From NCBI GenBank assembly GCA_037975125.1, contig CM075862.1, forward strand, positions 44,258,777 to 44,322,776: a stretch of DNA of 64,000 nucleotides, read 5' to 3'. The number at the start of each line of letters is the position of its first letter. Within the stretch, counting starts at the first letter, position 1. This document shows positions 1-56,429 of the stretch, piece after piece. Origin of the DNA: Latrodectus hesperus. Taxonomy: Eukaryota; Arthropoda; Arachnida; Araneae; Theridiidae. A program made the translations under genes and the position numbers. Below the pieces are notes generated by a model. That model saw only the letters and a list, made by a program, of their open reading frames with translations. It had not been told where the DNA came from and did not search any database.

Positions 1-89
1 CTTAGCATATCAATACTCATTGCATGACATCTTGAGTTCGATTCCTAAATTTTTGTTCTTGTTGTTACTAGAAGTGAAGCCTAAGTGGG

Positions 90-345
90 AGACCTTTGCG
101 TTCCCAAGGCACAGGTACGAGGTTCGATTCTCAGGCTGGGCAAAGTCGACTCAGCTTTTCATCCCTTTAATGGATCGATAAACTGAGTACTAAGCATGCT
201 TGGGAACTAAATACTAGGGGTCGCGCTAGGTTGACCACCGAATCGGGGCATATGCTTCACACTCCAGGCCCCTTGATCAGGAAAATAGATACGGGCATTT
301 TAATCCTTGGACCACATTGGGTTGTCGTGTCACACGTTTAGATGC
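90..345 (+). repeat. tRNA-derived SINE-like sequence
   Basis: It contains a Pol III B-box-like GAGGTTCGATTCTC followed by 'GGCTGGGCAAAGTCGACTCA' and a body of higher GC than its surroundings. This layout is typical of arthropod tRNA-related SINEs. The boundaries are uncertain and no target-site duplication was found. Confidence 0.55.
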
Positions 346-713
346 CACTAGAAGTATGATAAATAGTTTTAATACAACTAGATTAGATATTTCTAATGTG
401 GTTGAAATACAGTTTTGATTGACAAAATTAAATTACCGGTTTCTATTACCGGCTAAAATATAGCACGACATGTGATTTTGATATATTGCTAACATTAATG
501 TCCGTTACTTCTTCACTATCGATATTCTTCCATCAATAACAAAAACAATATCTTGATATTATTAAATTTCTTAAAACCTTTAGGCAAACTAAATTGTATA
601 TTCGAGTAGAGAAATTAAATATTAATTTCATAAGAGAATTAGTGCGATTATAGTAAGAATTAATAAAAAAATCCATTTTTTATATATTAATATATAATAT
701 TTAGAAATAATTA

Positions 714-1020
714 GCCGCCCAACTTGCCTAGTGGTCAGCGTGCCTGACTGCGGATAAGGAGGTCCTGGGTTTGAATCCCGGTTCGGGCATGGATGTACTT
801 TCTCTATCTATCCTGTCTTTGTCCTTTCTTTGTATGAATGAGGTGTGAATGGTTGCCTACCCTATTAACGGGTACCTATGGCATGTGTGTAGAGCAAAGA
901 CGTACTTTCATCTTCATGGTGCTCTGATTAAAACGAAAGACGCTCCCAACTGACTTAAATTCGCATAGCCAAGGCATAGCGAGCTTGTCTTGTCCAAGTG
1001 TCATTAGTAGCAACAACAAC
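714..1020 (+). repeat. tRNA-derived SINE, family A, complete
   Basis: It starts with a tRNA-like head (A box around GCCTAGTGGTCAGCG; B box GGTTTGAATCCCGG), then an unrelated body, and ends in (CAA)n. A perfect 11-bp target-site duplication AGAAATAATTA flanks it at 703-713 and 1021-1031. The intact duplication points to fairly recent retroposition. Confidence 0.9.
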
Positions 1021-2920
1021 AGAAATAATTAATTATTTCATTCTTAATTTGCATTATAAAAGTAAGTTTTCAAAACATTTCTATTAGTATCATAACCTAG
1101 TTCACTTTGATAAAAAAAATCAATTGTAAGAGTGGATTTTCTTGAGACAGATTATATTTAAAAATATGTAAAAATAAAATATTGAGAAAGAGTGACTTAT
1201 TCGGAAAAGAAACAAGGATTAAGTAAATTTATTTGTTAACAACATTCCCTCAAATAAGCGCTAATAAAAAAACCCACCTAAGCTTCATATAAGCTGGGTA
1301 AAGAGGGAAAATTGCCTCAGGTTATTGGTTTTCTCTATTTTTTTTTCTTCCTTCTTTCACTAAGCGAAGAAAACATTGAAGTGATAGTTCCAGTTTAAAT
1401 ACTAGAACTTGTAAATTAGGTTCTTTCAAGTAAAACAACTTTTCCAAGAAAAATAACTTATTTATAAGTCATGAGCAAAAGCGTGTAGCATGATCTATCT
1501 AAGAAGGAAATATTCGATAGAATCGCATAAGTTCGTAAGTATAGATGAGACACTAGAAAAAAGAATCATGCTTAGTATCCGTATTCGGATGAGGAGGAGG
1601 GGGGAAAATGATAAGGAAAAAAGAGAAAATTGAAATTGTGAGTGCAAAAACTTAACTATTTGATTGTTACTAAAATAATTTACGATATATCTTTTCAAAA
1701 AAGATTAAAAATTAATCTTTTTTTTTCCATATAAGGACTCGTATAAACGCAGAATATAAATTAAGACCATTACACGTCTGGCCACAGCATTCATTAATAT
1801 GATTTATTTAATAAAAAAAAACATTTTTTGTGAAATAATTAGAAAATTATTTTTTGATTTTTTCCCAAAGTTCCACGCCTACAAAATGGTAGCAAATTGA
1901 CTTTTTTACTTACACAGAGTTTTCATTCCAAAGACTTATTTGTATACATAATATATATATTTCCATTTAAAGTATTTGATTTCTTTAATATTGAATATAT
2001 AACCCCATTTTTTTGACCCCATAATAAGATTTTCTAAAAATTGGAAAAATAAACTACCAATTCTTAATATTAGATAATACAATTTCAATTCTCGATATAT
2101 CTTCAGTAAACAAATAAAATTAATAAAGGAAATATTTTAAAAAGATAATTAAAATGTATTATTCACGAAATCAAATTATTTAAGTACTCAGACTCTTACT
2201 TTCCACTTTGCTTTTCTCATTATTTATTACTTTTTTCATAGAAATGTATAATATCTAATACCCCACTTTCATTTTGTCTATTTACCAACTTCTACAGTTT
2301 TGAAAAAAAAGTTCCAAGCTTAATTTTTGTTACTAAGCATATCTGGATCTGAAAATTGTTGCAACTGAAAACTGCTGTAGGCATTTGAACATTCCTTACG
2401 TCCTTACTTTCACGTGTAATTTTGATGGATAATACCGTATACAGGTGTCACAAAAGGAAAAAAAATGGAAGGACCCACAGCCTTGACTAGGATTGAAGGC
2501 AAGAACTTCTATTCCGAAAAAATACGTTTTTTTACCAATAGATTATTATAAGCATTATTATTAATCTCTCATACTTTTAATAAAAGTTTCGAATTAATTT
2601 TCAAGTTTTTTGGGAATGATTGCGTACTATTCAATTTAAAAACATCTTTTCTAAGCAGTTACTGTTCAGAAATGATAGGAACACCAATATTACGAGTCAG
2701 ACGGGTTTATAAAGACCAACAGTTATGCAAAAAACAACTTCCACTTTTTAAAACGTGCTGCATGACTTAGCAGAGGTAGTTGCTAATGTGTGGATTAGAA
2801 ATTATGTCAACAATAGAATTCTATAACTTTTTTATTTTATTATTAACTGTGAACATATACGCTTCGCTGCATTCCATTTAAATCATTTTACATCTTGTTC
2901 AATGAATTATAGCTCATATC

Positions 2921-3160
2921 AGGGTCACGGCAACCTGGTTGGTTTAGGACGTCATTCTCATTATCGTAAGGTAGTGAGTTCGAATCCCGACACAGCCGAA
3001 GAGCTGTTGTGTTCGATAATGACAGTTGGGATACGTAAAAATGTCGAAGTCACAATGTTCTTCTAGTGAAATGATACATCTGAGGCAGTAGACCAAGTAT
3101 GAGGATTTTCTGTTAGGTCCCTGCTTCTAAATTACGAAGACCCACAAACTTGTTCATCTA
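2921..3160 (+). repeat. tRNA-derived SINE, family D
   Basis: It has a B box (GAGTTCGAATCCCGACACAG) and a body shared with the inverted copy at 10372-10618, including TGAAATGATA, a CCAAGT block and CTAAATTACGAAGACCCAC. The copy is diverged. Confidence 0.7.
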
Positions 3161-4199
3161 AATGCCTTGCTAGTTTGAGGCAAAGTCAGACTTGAACCTT
3201 TGGTGGCTCATAGTGTTGGATTTCGTGAAAATGCTTCATCATGAATCGTCGATTTGAAAACACACGGGGTTATGGACGGACTTGATGTAGATGATTCTGC
3301 CGATCAAGTTGTGATAAGAATTAGCATAGTTAGCACCCATGTTACTGCATGCAACACTCATGCGGATAGTTTAGGTTTTTACTAAGGGAAAGTGTATACC
3401 TAAATTTCGGTCATCCTGCCTAGTTATATACTGTAAAGACACAAACATTAAACTTTATTAGAATCATCTAGTTCAAGAGTACCATAATTATATTTCTGAA
3501 GGCTGAAGAAAAGTAAAAATTAATGTAATATAGCGTGCAAACATTTTAAGGAAAATTAGGAAATTCTGCTAAATGGATTATTGAAACTTATAATATTTAA
3601 AATTTAATGTTTCCGATCAATTGCGAAAAATAATATATAAATAATTATTAATTCCCCCCCATGTTTTTATTTTTAGAAAAAATGTAATAATGCAAGAAAA
3701 AATATTTTAACCTGGTTCAATTTCTGGAGGGTTATCAAAAATAATAGCATATAAGAATAAAAATTCAAATTTCGTAATTTCACTAGTTTTAACGACTTTG
3801 AACGATTTATCATCAAACACTGTTTTGCGCCAACCATCTTTAGTTTTATTTAGCATTTAACTTGCTAACCATTATTTATCACTTTTTAATCAATTTTTGC
3901 ACAAAATAATTCTATTTAGTATATATAAAATTTAAAATAAAATTTTGAGATAATAAAATCATCGTATCTACGCTATGTTATTTTCGCTTCTTCGTAAAAA
4001 ATATGCTATTTCTTTAGGATCAAAAGCGGAGGTATAATGGAAAAATACCAATTATTTATAATTTATTTTTAGATTAATCCTTTAATGCAGGTATAAAAGA
4101 ATTACACAGCTTTAGATGTTGTATTTATAATTTAAATCTCATTATTTTTCACGTGCCTCTAAATTTTTATAATTTACATTATTTTTTTATCGAGATTTG

Positions 4200-4623
4200 G
4201 CTGAGCTGGTCATCTTGCCTTCGGTTCAACAGTGCGTGGGTTCGAATCCAATCTTGACCATGGATGTATGTACTGGTTCGGAATCCACTTTAAACCATTG
4301 GTCCCGGTCCATATGAGGATAAAAGTATGATATATCCCCCAAGAGATTTATCGCCAAATCTGATTTCCTTTATTTTGATTATAATGTTGCTTTTTGGTGA
4401 TGCCAATTCGATTTTTTGTTGCTTTTAGTAATTTTTTTGTTACTGGGTTTGATTTTATTCTCGTGTTTTACGTCATTTTTGCGTCATATATTTTTTAAGT
4501 GGCAATAGTGATTGAATAGTTTGGCGACAAAAAAAAGTCTCAAAGTCGCCAGTTGGGGGATATACCTTACTAACTCCCTAATTATTACTTGTGTGCAAAA
4601 AATGACCGTCAAGTGACAAATAA
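4200..4623 (+). repeat. tRNA-derived SINE, family C, split by a MITE
   Basis: The head (CTGAGCTGG..., CCTTCGGTTCAACAG, B box GGGTTCGAATCC) and the phrase GGTTCGGAATCCACTTTAAA match the copy at 35863-36036. The tail (TTGTGTGCAAAAAATGACCG) resumes after about 250 bp of foreign sequence at 4324-4572. The SINE was therefore present first and was interrupted later. Confidence 0.75.
4324..4572 (+). mobile_element. MITE copy 1, TATATCCCCC termini
   Basis: The ends form an imperfect inverted repeat: AGTATGATATATCCCCCAA at the left and TTGGGGGATATACCTTACTA at the right. The element interrupts a family C SINE. A second copy lies in inverted orientation at 13008-13262 and shares motifs such as CGTGTTTTACGTCATTTT and CGCCAAATCTG. 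It has no coding capacity, so it would depend on a transposase elsewhere. The superfamily is not identified; a TA-type target is possible. Confidence 0.75.
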
Positions 4624-5078
4624 ACAAATATCGAGAATAATCATGTAACAGTATTTCAATAGATAACTTTTCACTACAATTCAAAGTAAAAATATGCGAT
4701 TGTAGAATGCGACTTTTTTGCCATAGGAAAATTTCCAAAATTGAGTATCAATGGCATTGTTTACAATCATCCACACAATTATTTTTATGAATGAATAATT
4801 TCAATTATATGTATGAATGATGATGTTAGTATTCGTCACGTATTATTAATTCAACGTATGCATAAATGATTTAACAGTTTTCCTAAATTATTTACCAAGA
4901 AAGTATAACATCAAGTAGTCTTATACTGAATAGTTTTAATTAACATAGTCAACAAAAAAATTTTATACATCACAAATATGATTTAAAAATATGAGTCATA
5001 GTCCAATACTTGATTTTATTAAAAAGAGGTTTCTAAAATTTTTTTCTGAAAAAAATTCAATTTAAAATAAAAACTTAC

Positions 5079-49474
<44,396 letters not shown>

Positions 49475-49498
49475 GGCTCTCTTCTTGCTCTCTGTTTC
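49475..49498 (-). other. Likely 5' UTR or further coding sequence bounded by a splice acceptor
   Basis: On the minus strand a pyrimidine-rich tract (CCTTTTTCTTCGTGTGTAG) ends in AG at 49499, 25 nt before the first ATG. No stop lies between them in the ATG frame. This fits an acceptor, so transcription may start further upstream (above 49.5 kb). Confidence 0.5.
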
Positions 49499-49659
49499 CT
49501 ACACACGAAGAAAAAGGATCCTGTGAATTTTTTAGATTTCTAAAATAACTGCTAAATGATTGCGCACCAATTTTCCATTGGAATCAGATGTAATTTAAAA
49601 ACTAAATTATGAATCGCTCCCGTGGCATTTCGCTATAAAAATAGGAGACAAATATTTCA

Positions 49660-49930
49660 TGTAAAGGTTACGCCATACTGTCCAGCCACCGGAAGAGAAA
49701 GACCATTGCAAAAGGACGTTCCACAGACAAATCAATAAAGCTGGCTGTAGAGAACAGCGCCACCAACTTTCGCTTTAAAAATAGCCGGGGAGTGGGAAAA
49801 GATTTGGGAGATTTCCAAAGATGATGTGCACTAACTCATATCCCGAAAAAATGATCATAGGCTGCTTCATCATAGGAGAAAAGGTGCCATTCTGTAACGC
49901 AGAAACCATTTCGAAGAAACAGTAAGATGT
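49660..49930. promoter_or_regulatory. Possible promoter-proximal region of the malic enzyme gene
   Basis: This stretch lies 160-430 bp upstream of the first coding exon and is GC-richer than its surroundings, with GCCACCGGAAGAG (an ETS-like GGAA core), GAGAACAGCGCC and AGCCGGGG words. No TATA box or initiator is clear. The role is inferred from position and composition only. Confidence 0.3.
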
Positions 49931-51419
49931 AGACCCATCCTAAGTTTATTTTTATATTCCGATTTTAATTCCATTGTGTGGTCACAATCTCAATAGATAA
50001 TTTTATTTTTTTACATAGTAAAAATAAATCATGATATAAAGTTTTTTCATATCTAAAATGTGTTTCCTTTCTACGCTTTCCTATAAAATCGCGGAACAAT
50101 GAGAAACTTTAGAAAAAGCAATAATATTTAAAAGATTTATCAAACTAACATTCATTCAATATTTTTTATAACTAAAAAGAATTTTGAATCTTTTAAAAAA
50201 AAGTCCCTGGTTTAAAAATAAAGTTTTTCCTCCATAATGTACAAATGGTTTAAAATAATTTCTTTACTGAAACTTTAAGTAGTCTGCAAATTACTATTGT
50301 ATCATTTTAAAATTTGAGTGTTTTTCCTATTTCGGGAAAGATAAAAATATATAAATAGTTTTTTAGTAAAATAATTTAACTCTCTTATAAATGCAAATCG
50401 TGTTTTATTCAGTTAAATAAAAATAATCGGTTATGTTTCTAATGGAAAAGAGAGGTCACTAGATTCAGACAAATTATTTTTGCAATTCAAATTTAAAAAA
50501 TAAATATCATCTGATTATCATAAGAATTTCATTGGTACAGAAATTATAAATAAAATTAATACAGATTAAATGTAGTAAACCTTTAAAACACGTTACATTC
50601 TATTGCGAATAATTTTTATCATTCAAATTTAAAAAGAAATCATGGTTTGCATTCATTTTTATGAAAGGTCATTTAGGCGTAGGCTGAAACTTAGGGTTGC
50701 AAATTCTTAACCAAGGGAAATTTGGATGACATCAAAAACTAATTAACATTTTTATATTTCACTATATTAATGCAAACTTATTATTTCCTAATCTAAATAT
50801 GACATGCCAATCGGGATTCGATAAAAGACAGGAATGTGCAGATTTGATTAATTTAGTAGAAAAAAAAACAGAATATTCATTACTTATTTTTGTATTTAAT
50901 ATGTACTTCACAAAAATTTAAAAGAATTAATATACATATTTCACATGTGAAAAATACTAATCCATCATGAAAAGTTCATCTTTCCTTGAAAAGCAGAAGT
51001 AAATTAATATTTAAATTATGCATCAAATGTAAACTCTTAAAATTAAAAATTATTCTTAATTAAAATTTTGATAATGTTTAAACTTTTAAATGTGATTTAT
51101 CTTGAGCTTAATTAAAAATACATGATTTTTCTAGAATCGTGCATAATTTAAGTAGGTAAACAATATGTGCAGATATGTACATAAGGAAAAAAAGACATAT
51201 GATAACTACGTGGATAGTTATATGCAATGAATTGTCGAAAATTGGATGAATATGGTATTAATAACTGTGAGCGATGGGAATTGAGTGCAATGTTTGCTGT
51301 GTGAAATTAAGTACATAGGTTAAACACATTGAGTTAAGTACATGTACTTTAGAGATTATAAAAGAACCCAACATTTTTGGATATACTGTCTTAAAAAACT
51401 ACAGACAACATGATTTTAT

Positions 51420-51482
51420 GTTTCATTTCTATCCCTGAACAACGTAATAACCAATTACGTTGTTCATGGATAGAATTGAAAC
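51420..51482. repeat. Compact inverted repeat, 29-bp arms, 5-nt loop
   Basis: The arms at 51420-51448 and 51454-51482 (left arm starts GTTTCATTTCTATCCCTGAA) pair with two mismatches around the loop AACCA. The fold is like a small hairpin RNA or a fold-back repeat. No flanking duplication was seen. Confidence 0.85.
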
Positions 51483-51699
51483 TTTAGTTGCATTGATTCT
51501 AACACTTTCAGATAAAACTTTGAAAACGTTTTTAATTAAAGCCCACAAAAGTTTTGAATTTGGTAATCACTAAAACAATCATTAATGGCTAGTATTAATA
51601 AGTTCATTTTTTTAGCTTAAATTATCATAAAATTAGAAAGATGGCATTTTGAAACTTTAATTATTGGTAAGAAAAAATGGAACCTAGTTTACTAAGCTT

Positions 51700-51872
51700 T
51701 ATATATATATATATATATAACAAATTAAGTACTAAGCTTAACAAAAAAATTAGGTAAAATTAAAATTAATTGATTAATAATAATTAAAATTAATAATAAA
51801 ATAAAAATTAAGTAAAAACTAATATTATAATAGTATGGAGTAATAGTAATATATATATATATATATATATAT
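51700..51872. repeat. Two short (TA)n tracts
   Basis: TA runs of about 20 and 24 bp lie about 130 bp apart, with AATTAAAATTAAT-type low-complexity sequence between them. Confidence 0.85.
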
Positions 51873-52139
51873 TAATATAAAAAAACAAATAAAATTTTCC
51901 ATATTTCTTCAGCATTTTTAGTTGTAATTGTTTCGCGAAACATTATTTCAACTTAAATTAATGGCAAAAAGTCAAGCTTTAAAATACATAATTGCAACCA
52001 GTACACTTTAATATGCTCAAATCATGAGACTAATTTTTTTATTTAACTGATAACTTTCATTTTACCTTGTTTTCCATCTGCAATACAAGCAGATGATTTT
52101 AGAAGTCATGCAATACATGTGAAACAAGCAAAAATTCTT

Positions 52140-52720
52140 TACAAATTTTTCAAGTGTACAACCACAAGTTCTTCATATTAGGGCTCACTGTAACCTTCTT
52201 GAATTTGTCAGAACAAGAAGTATAAATGCCATAGTTGAACAATGAGAAATGCATTCGGCCTTCTGCCTATATTCCTGCTGGGATTCCATTTGGAAATTTT
52301 TCGAGTTTCCTCTCTTACGATACGTGAATACTGTTCACTAGTGATGAGAAGTCTTGAAAGAAAGCACTTACGTGGAGAATATTAAGAGGCCTTTCAACAG
52401 ATTTAGGCCGTTCGGCTTTCCACTAAGAGGTGCCAAAGTTATAACCGTAAGGGCTCATTATGACCAATGGTAGTATTGTACTCTTTTGAATAGGATATCC
52501 CTTGTACTATTTCAGACATTGTTGAACAAGTAGAGATGAATGCTTGCATTTTTGTTTTCTGTCCTCCTTCCGAGTAATTCGTAAGTACAACCAACTGTCT
52601 ATGAAAAAGCTATAATTATCAGATATTGAAAGGCCTTATAACATCCTTTAGCAGTCAGGCTGTCCAACACGTAGTGACAAATTTATCTATAGAAAGAACG
52701 CAGGTGCATTTTTTTATGCT
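52140..52720. other. Unassigned, less AT-rich stretch
   Basis: It has near-balanced composition with no long open frame on either strand, no B box and no inverted ends. It may be an old, unrecognised repeat. I see no family match. Confidence 0.3.
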
Positions 52721-53010
52721 CTGTGTCAACAGTTTTTTTATTATCCTGTTTTGATATCTTACAGGTGTTTTTATTACAGTAAAAGCACGGTTAAATAAAG
52801 GGGGTGGTAGAATATTCATTATTATATAAAAGTTTAAATTTTTTAGTTCCTTATCTCACAGCATAATAATTTTGAATTATTCATGCATAGAATTTTCTTA
52901 AAATCTACGGGTCATCTTACTGCTTATAAATTACAGCTAAATTTCAATTGCAAAGTAAAAATCAATAAATTTAGTACTCAAAAAATTGCGTACAATAGTT
53001 AGGACAGCTA

Positions 53011-54175
53011 CACAGTCAGATCACATTAATGTGACCATCACGTAATCTCGACATCGACGTTAAATAACTAATGACAGAAAGCAGATGGAAGCACAATGCA
53101 GTTGAAAGTATATAAAGAGTCTATGAGGGCTTCGGGTAACATTGCAATCGTTGGCGTAAAGCAGAAACCGAGAGATTCATCCGACGTGCAAAAGCATATG
53201 ATAATTGGCTTTCGCGCCAAAGCTGGAAGTATTTACGAAACAGCTAAGTTTGTGAATTTTTTGTGTCCTGTTATTATAAAAGTACACCACGGACTATTAA
53301 TGACAGAGGTGAATGACAACTGCGGTGATTCTCTCAGGCGAATATAGTTGCTACCATTGAGCAACTGATCATCCAGATAAACTAAGGAGTTGCCAACAGT
53401 CTCTTCCAAACTACTGTTCAGTGAACATTGTTGCGTCTGAGTCTCTGAAGAAGACGTCTGGTTTATATACCTATCTAACTGCTACTCATCGATGACATAG
53501 GCTGAAATTTCCACACGAGTACCTCAACTAGATGTCCACTGAGTGGCGACAGGTAGCGTTTTCCCATAAATCACGTTTTATACTCCATTGAACAGAAGGA
53601 CGTTGACGTATATGACGTGAAACCTCTAAAAATGAATACCCTTCAACCATTTCTGAATACCCTTCAACCAAGACTGGAGGCGAGAGTGTTATATCTTAGG
53701 GAATGTTTTGCTGCATTCTCTGGGTTCATTCATCATTGTAAAAGGCACGATGGATCAATACAAGTACGCACCTGTTCTTGCGCACCATGTCTTTTTCTAT
53801 AATCGCGCTGTTTTTTCTCACTTGAGGGCATCTACCAGCAGGACAATGAGAGGTGTCATAGAGCTAACAGTGTACATGAGAGATTCCAAGAGTACTAAAA
53901 TGAGTTTATCGTTTTTTCCTGGCCAGAAAATTCACATGACTTAAGCCCATTCGAGAATCTGTGGGACCATCCCGATCAGGTTGTTCGCCTCATAGATCCT
54001 CACCCACATAATCTGATGCAGCTGGCCACGTCACTGAAGTCGGCATGGCTCAACATCCAAGTGAACACCATCATGAACCCGATTATTTTCTAGTATACGT
54101 CTGGCAGCAGTCCCCTATGCAAAAAGTGGTTATTCTGGCTTTTGCAAATGGTCACATTAATGTAACTGGACTGTG
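53011..54175 (+). mobile_element. Tc1-like transposon relic, older than the 40 kb copy
   Basis: The ends are inverted repeats, CACAGTCAGATCACATTAAT at the left and, on the other strand, CACAGTCCAGTTACATTAAT at the right, both continuing GTGACCA. TA flanks are at 53009-53010 and 54176-54177. About 1.17 kb of interior holds a badly decayed transposase. The terminal repeats differ from those at 39915, so it is a different family. Confidence 0.85.
53530..54115 (+). pseudogene. Decayed Tc1-like transposase
   Basis: Recognisable pieces in changing frames are WRQVAFSHKSRF (family: W..VVFSDESRF, with the catalytic Asp now His and Glu now Lys), AAFSGFIHH, YQQDNERCHRANSV (catalytic Asp 2 kept) and FSWPENSHDLSPFENLWD (third residue Glu kept), then LKSAWLNIQ. 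Several frameshifts separate them. A 22-bp unit with TGAATACCCTTCAACCA is duplicated in tandem at about 53632-53671. Confidence 0.8.
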
Positions 54176-54221
54176 TATATCGATCTTATACATTGTATGT
54201 AATATTTTTCTAACGGACGGT

Positions 54222-54497
54222 ACTGGATGACTAACTCTTTGCCCCAACAAAGCCGGAAACTGCCACTCATTTATCGTAACTCGGTGGGCAACTGTGAATC
54301 AAGTCGCGGAGGCGAGAAACTTTACCCACATCACTCCACCACAAGCCTGTTAATAGTGTGGACCACATTCACTCATCCTCTTAAAAGAAAATACAAGGAA
54401 ACACGCAGAGAAAAACGGACATCGATTCCTGAGCCGGGATTCATAACCAAGACCAACAGCTTAGGATTCAGGAATGCTATTCACCATCGGCCCATCA
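54222..54497 (-). repeat. SINE family B copy, diverged
   Basis: On the minus strand it has the tRNA-like head with a degraded B box (GGTTATGAATCCCGG), the family B body (CTATTAACAGGCTTGTGG, TTGATTCACAGTTGCCC) and the tail GCCGGCTTTGTTGGGG-like. It sits 47 bp from the Tc1-like relic. A 96-codon open frame on the plus strand through it is spurious. Confidence 0.8.
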
Positions 54498-55170
54498 TAT
54501 ACATATTACAAATCTAGGAAAATTAAACACGCTTTATAGGATAAAATTCCAAATTCTTTTGTCATTGTTATTTAATAGTTCTTAAATTCCTTATTTTATG
54601 AAGACACGTCTATTAGAATGCGGATTGGAAATTTTCAGGGTTTCTCCTTTCTTGTTAAACTTAAGAACATATATTGCACGCGTTTTTCTCCTTGAAGAAA
54701 AATATAATTCAGTGGAAGATCATGACTAAAAACGAGTCAAAATAAACAGCGTCAGTATTATCATTATTTTATTATGAGAATTGTTATAGATTATATAAAG
54801 TTCAAAATATTTAAGAAAACCAAGAATGGGTATTTGGAAATATTCCGAATTTCTTTGGCTTACAAGACGTGTATGCAACCCACAATCTACAAAATGTCCT
54901 TCAGAATGATTAGATCAAGTGAATTTATATGAAGCCTTGTAAAGAACCTCGAATTACGCGGCTATTAGCTATACGATGTCAAAGATTTAGAGCAATATTT
55001 GAAGTATTTATGCAATCCATTTTTTTTTCAGTTCTAAAACGTGTTCACAAATTATTTTAATTTGAATAGAATTAAATTATTTTATCCTTTCGAGTTTTTT
55101 TTTTCAACCATAAATTGATAGTTTCTTTCGTTTCAGTTGCTATTATGACTACGCCACTTTATTAGAATTC

Positions 55171-55413
55171 TCATTGGTTTACAACATCCATGACGTCAGA
55201 TAACGTTTTAGCTACGTCGTATCGTATTGATGGCATCGTAAATCCGACTTGTAGACAAATTTGCTGCTTGCCTTCAAATCGCATTCTTCGAGCGGCAGCA
55301 AACAAGGCGAAGTTCACCATCGAATGTCTGAGAATATTGTCGAAGTTTGTTTTTTTAATAAAACGATTTCTAATATAAAGACCAAAGCATCGGTTTGAGA
55401 AGCCGCTTTGCAT
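55171..55413 (-). other. Unassigned 80-codon open frame
   Basis: The frame starts MQSGFSNRCFGLYIRNRF and contains MVNFALFAAARRMRFEGKQQ. Composition is richer in GC than its neighbours. An in-frame stop lies just before the ATG, and an AATAAA hexamer lies 8 nt after the stop. I recognise no domain. It may be part of an old retroelement or chance. Confidence 0.25.
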
Positions 55414-55480
55414 TGATCCAAGCCCTTAACATGTTGATAATAGAACAGAAGAAAAAGCAAAATGAAAATACAAGACAAAA

Positions 55481-55715
55481 CGGCACAGGTGCCGTATAAT
55501 CCATGATTCCAAATTCTGAATTTTTTAGGCGATGAAGAAATGTTGCTAAGATGACGAAAATACTAGGGTTACCAAAATAGAATTTTCTGCATAATTCTTA
55601 TAAGTCTCCATATGTATGACGTAATAATAACGAGGTTGCCAGATACATAAGAAAATCCGCCAAAAAAGCAACAATCTCAGAATTTGGCATCCTGGATTAT
55701 ACGACACCTGTGCCG
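55481..55715. mobile_element. MITE with about 40-bp terminal inverted repeats
   Basis: The left end (CGGCACAGGTGCCGTATAAT, then CCA-GAT-CCAAATTCTGA) matches the reverse complement of the right end with three differences in about 40 bp. The flanks AGACAAAA and AGAAAACA agree at 6 of 8 positions, which hints at an 8-bp target duplication. It has no coding capacity. The superfamily is not identified. Confidence 0.85.
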
Positions 55716-56429
55716 AGAAAACATCCACTTTATGGTTAGTTTAAATCAGCATGGATTGATAGACTTCATTAATTGATAGAATTCCAAATTAATAATTGAA
55801 ATACTTGTAAACAATCTCTTTTTAATCTTGAGACTAATGCTTTGCTTAAGCCAACATTAATTATTTTTTATTTTATTGTTCTTTCTTTTCATGATAGTCA
55901 AACTAAACTTTAAAAAGAAACAAAGTAGTATGAATATATTAATTTTAAAATTTACTTTTTTCAGCTATTTCTTTTATTAAAATCATTCCAGTTTTTATTC
56001 ACAAAATCAATTTTTTATCTTATAAATTTGAATCCGCTAAGTGAACCAGTTAACAGCCTGAAGTTGAAAATGTAGTTTTTACACATCTCCCGCTTCTGAA
56101 ATGACTTTTCATTGGTAATAATGAGTATTCACGTATCTCAAAAGAGAAATTTTGAAAAATTCTGGATAATCGAAATACTTGAATTTAAATTCATCAATCC
56201 CAAATGGCATTGGGATGTTAATAAATTTTAACCACATTAAATTAAACTTAACTTTCAGTATAAGGAAACCATCATGGAACTATTGTCTCATATATTACTT
56301 AATGACATCATTAAGAACTCTCGCCAAGGACAGTATTTTTCAATACGTTCAACTCTGATTGATACAAAGCCATCATTCTTTCGTTTATCACTTTTGAAAA
56401 TAAAAAACATCTCATTTCCAGGAGCACGT

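Larger units (their letters stand above)
1..5078 (-). other. Intron 9 of the malic enzyme gene (incomplete), repeat-rich
   Basis: I searched this stretch for the C-terminal malic enzyme motifs (ALSNPTS, FASGSPF, PGQGNN) on the minus strand and saw none, so it is taken as intron. It holds several tRNA-derived SINEs and a nested MITE, listed separately. The remainder is plain AT-rich sequence. Confidence 0.7.

Noticed and set aside
1250..1310. Small hairpin around ACCCACCTAAGCTTCATATAAGCTGGGT
   Set aside because: The stem is short and imperfect, at the level expected by chance in AT-rich DNA.
54227..54517. 96-codon plus-strand frame
   Set aside because: It lies wholly in an inverted family B SINE; similar frames recur in other copies by descent.
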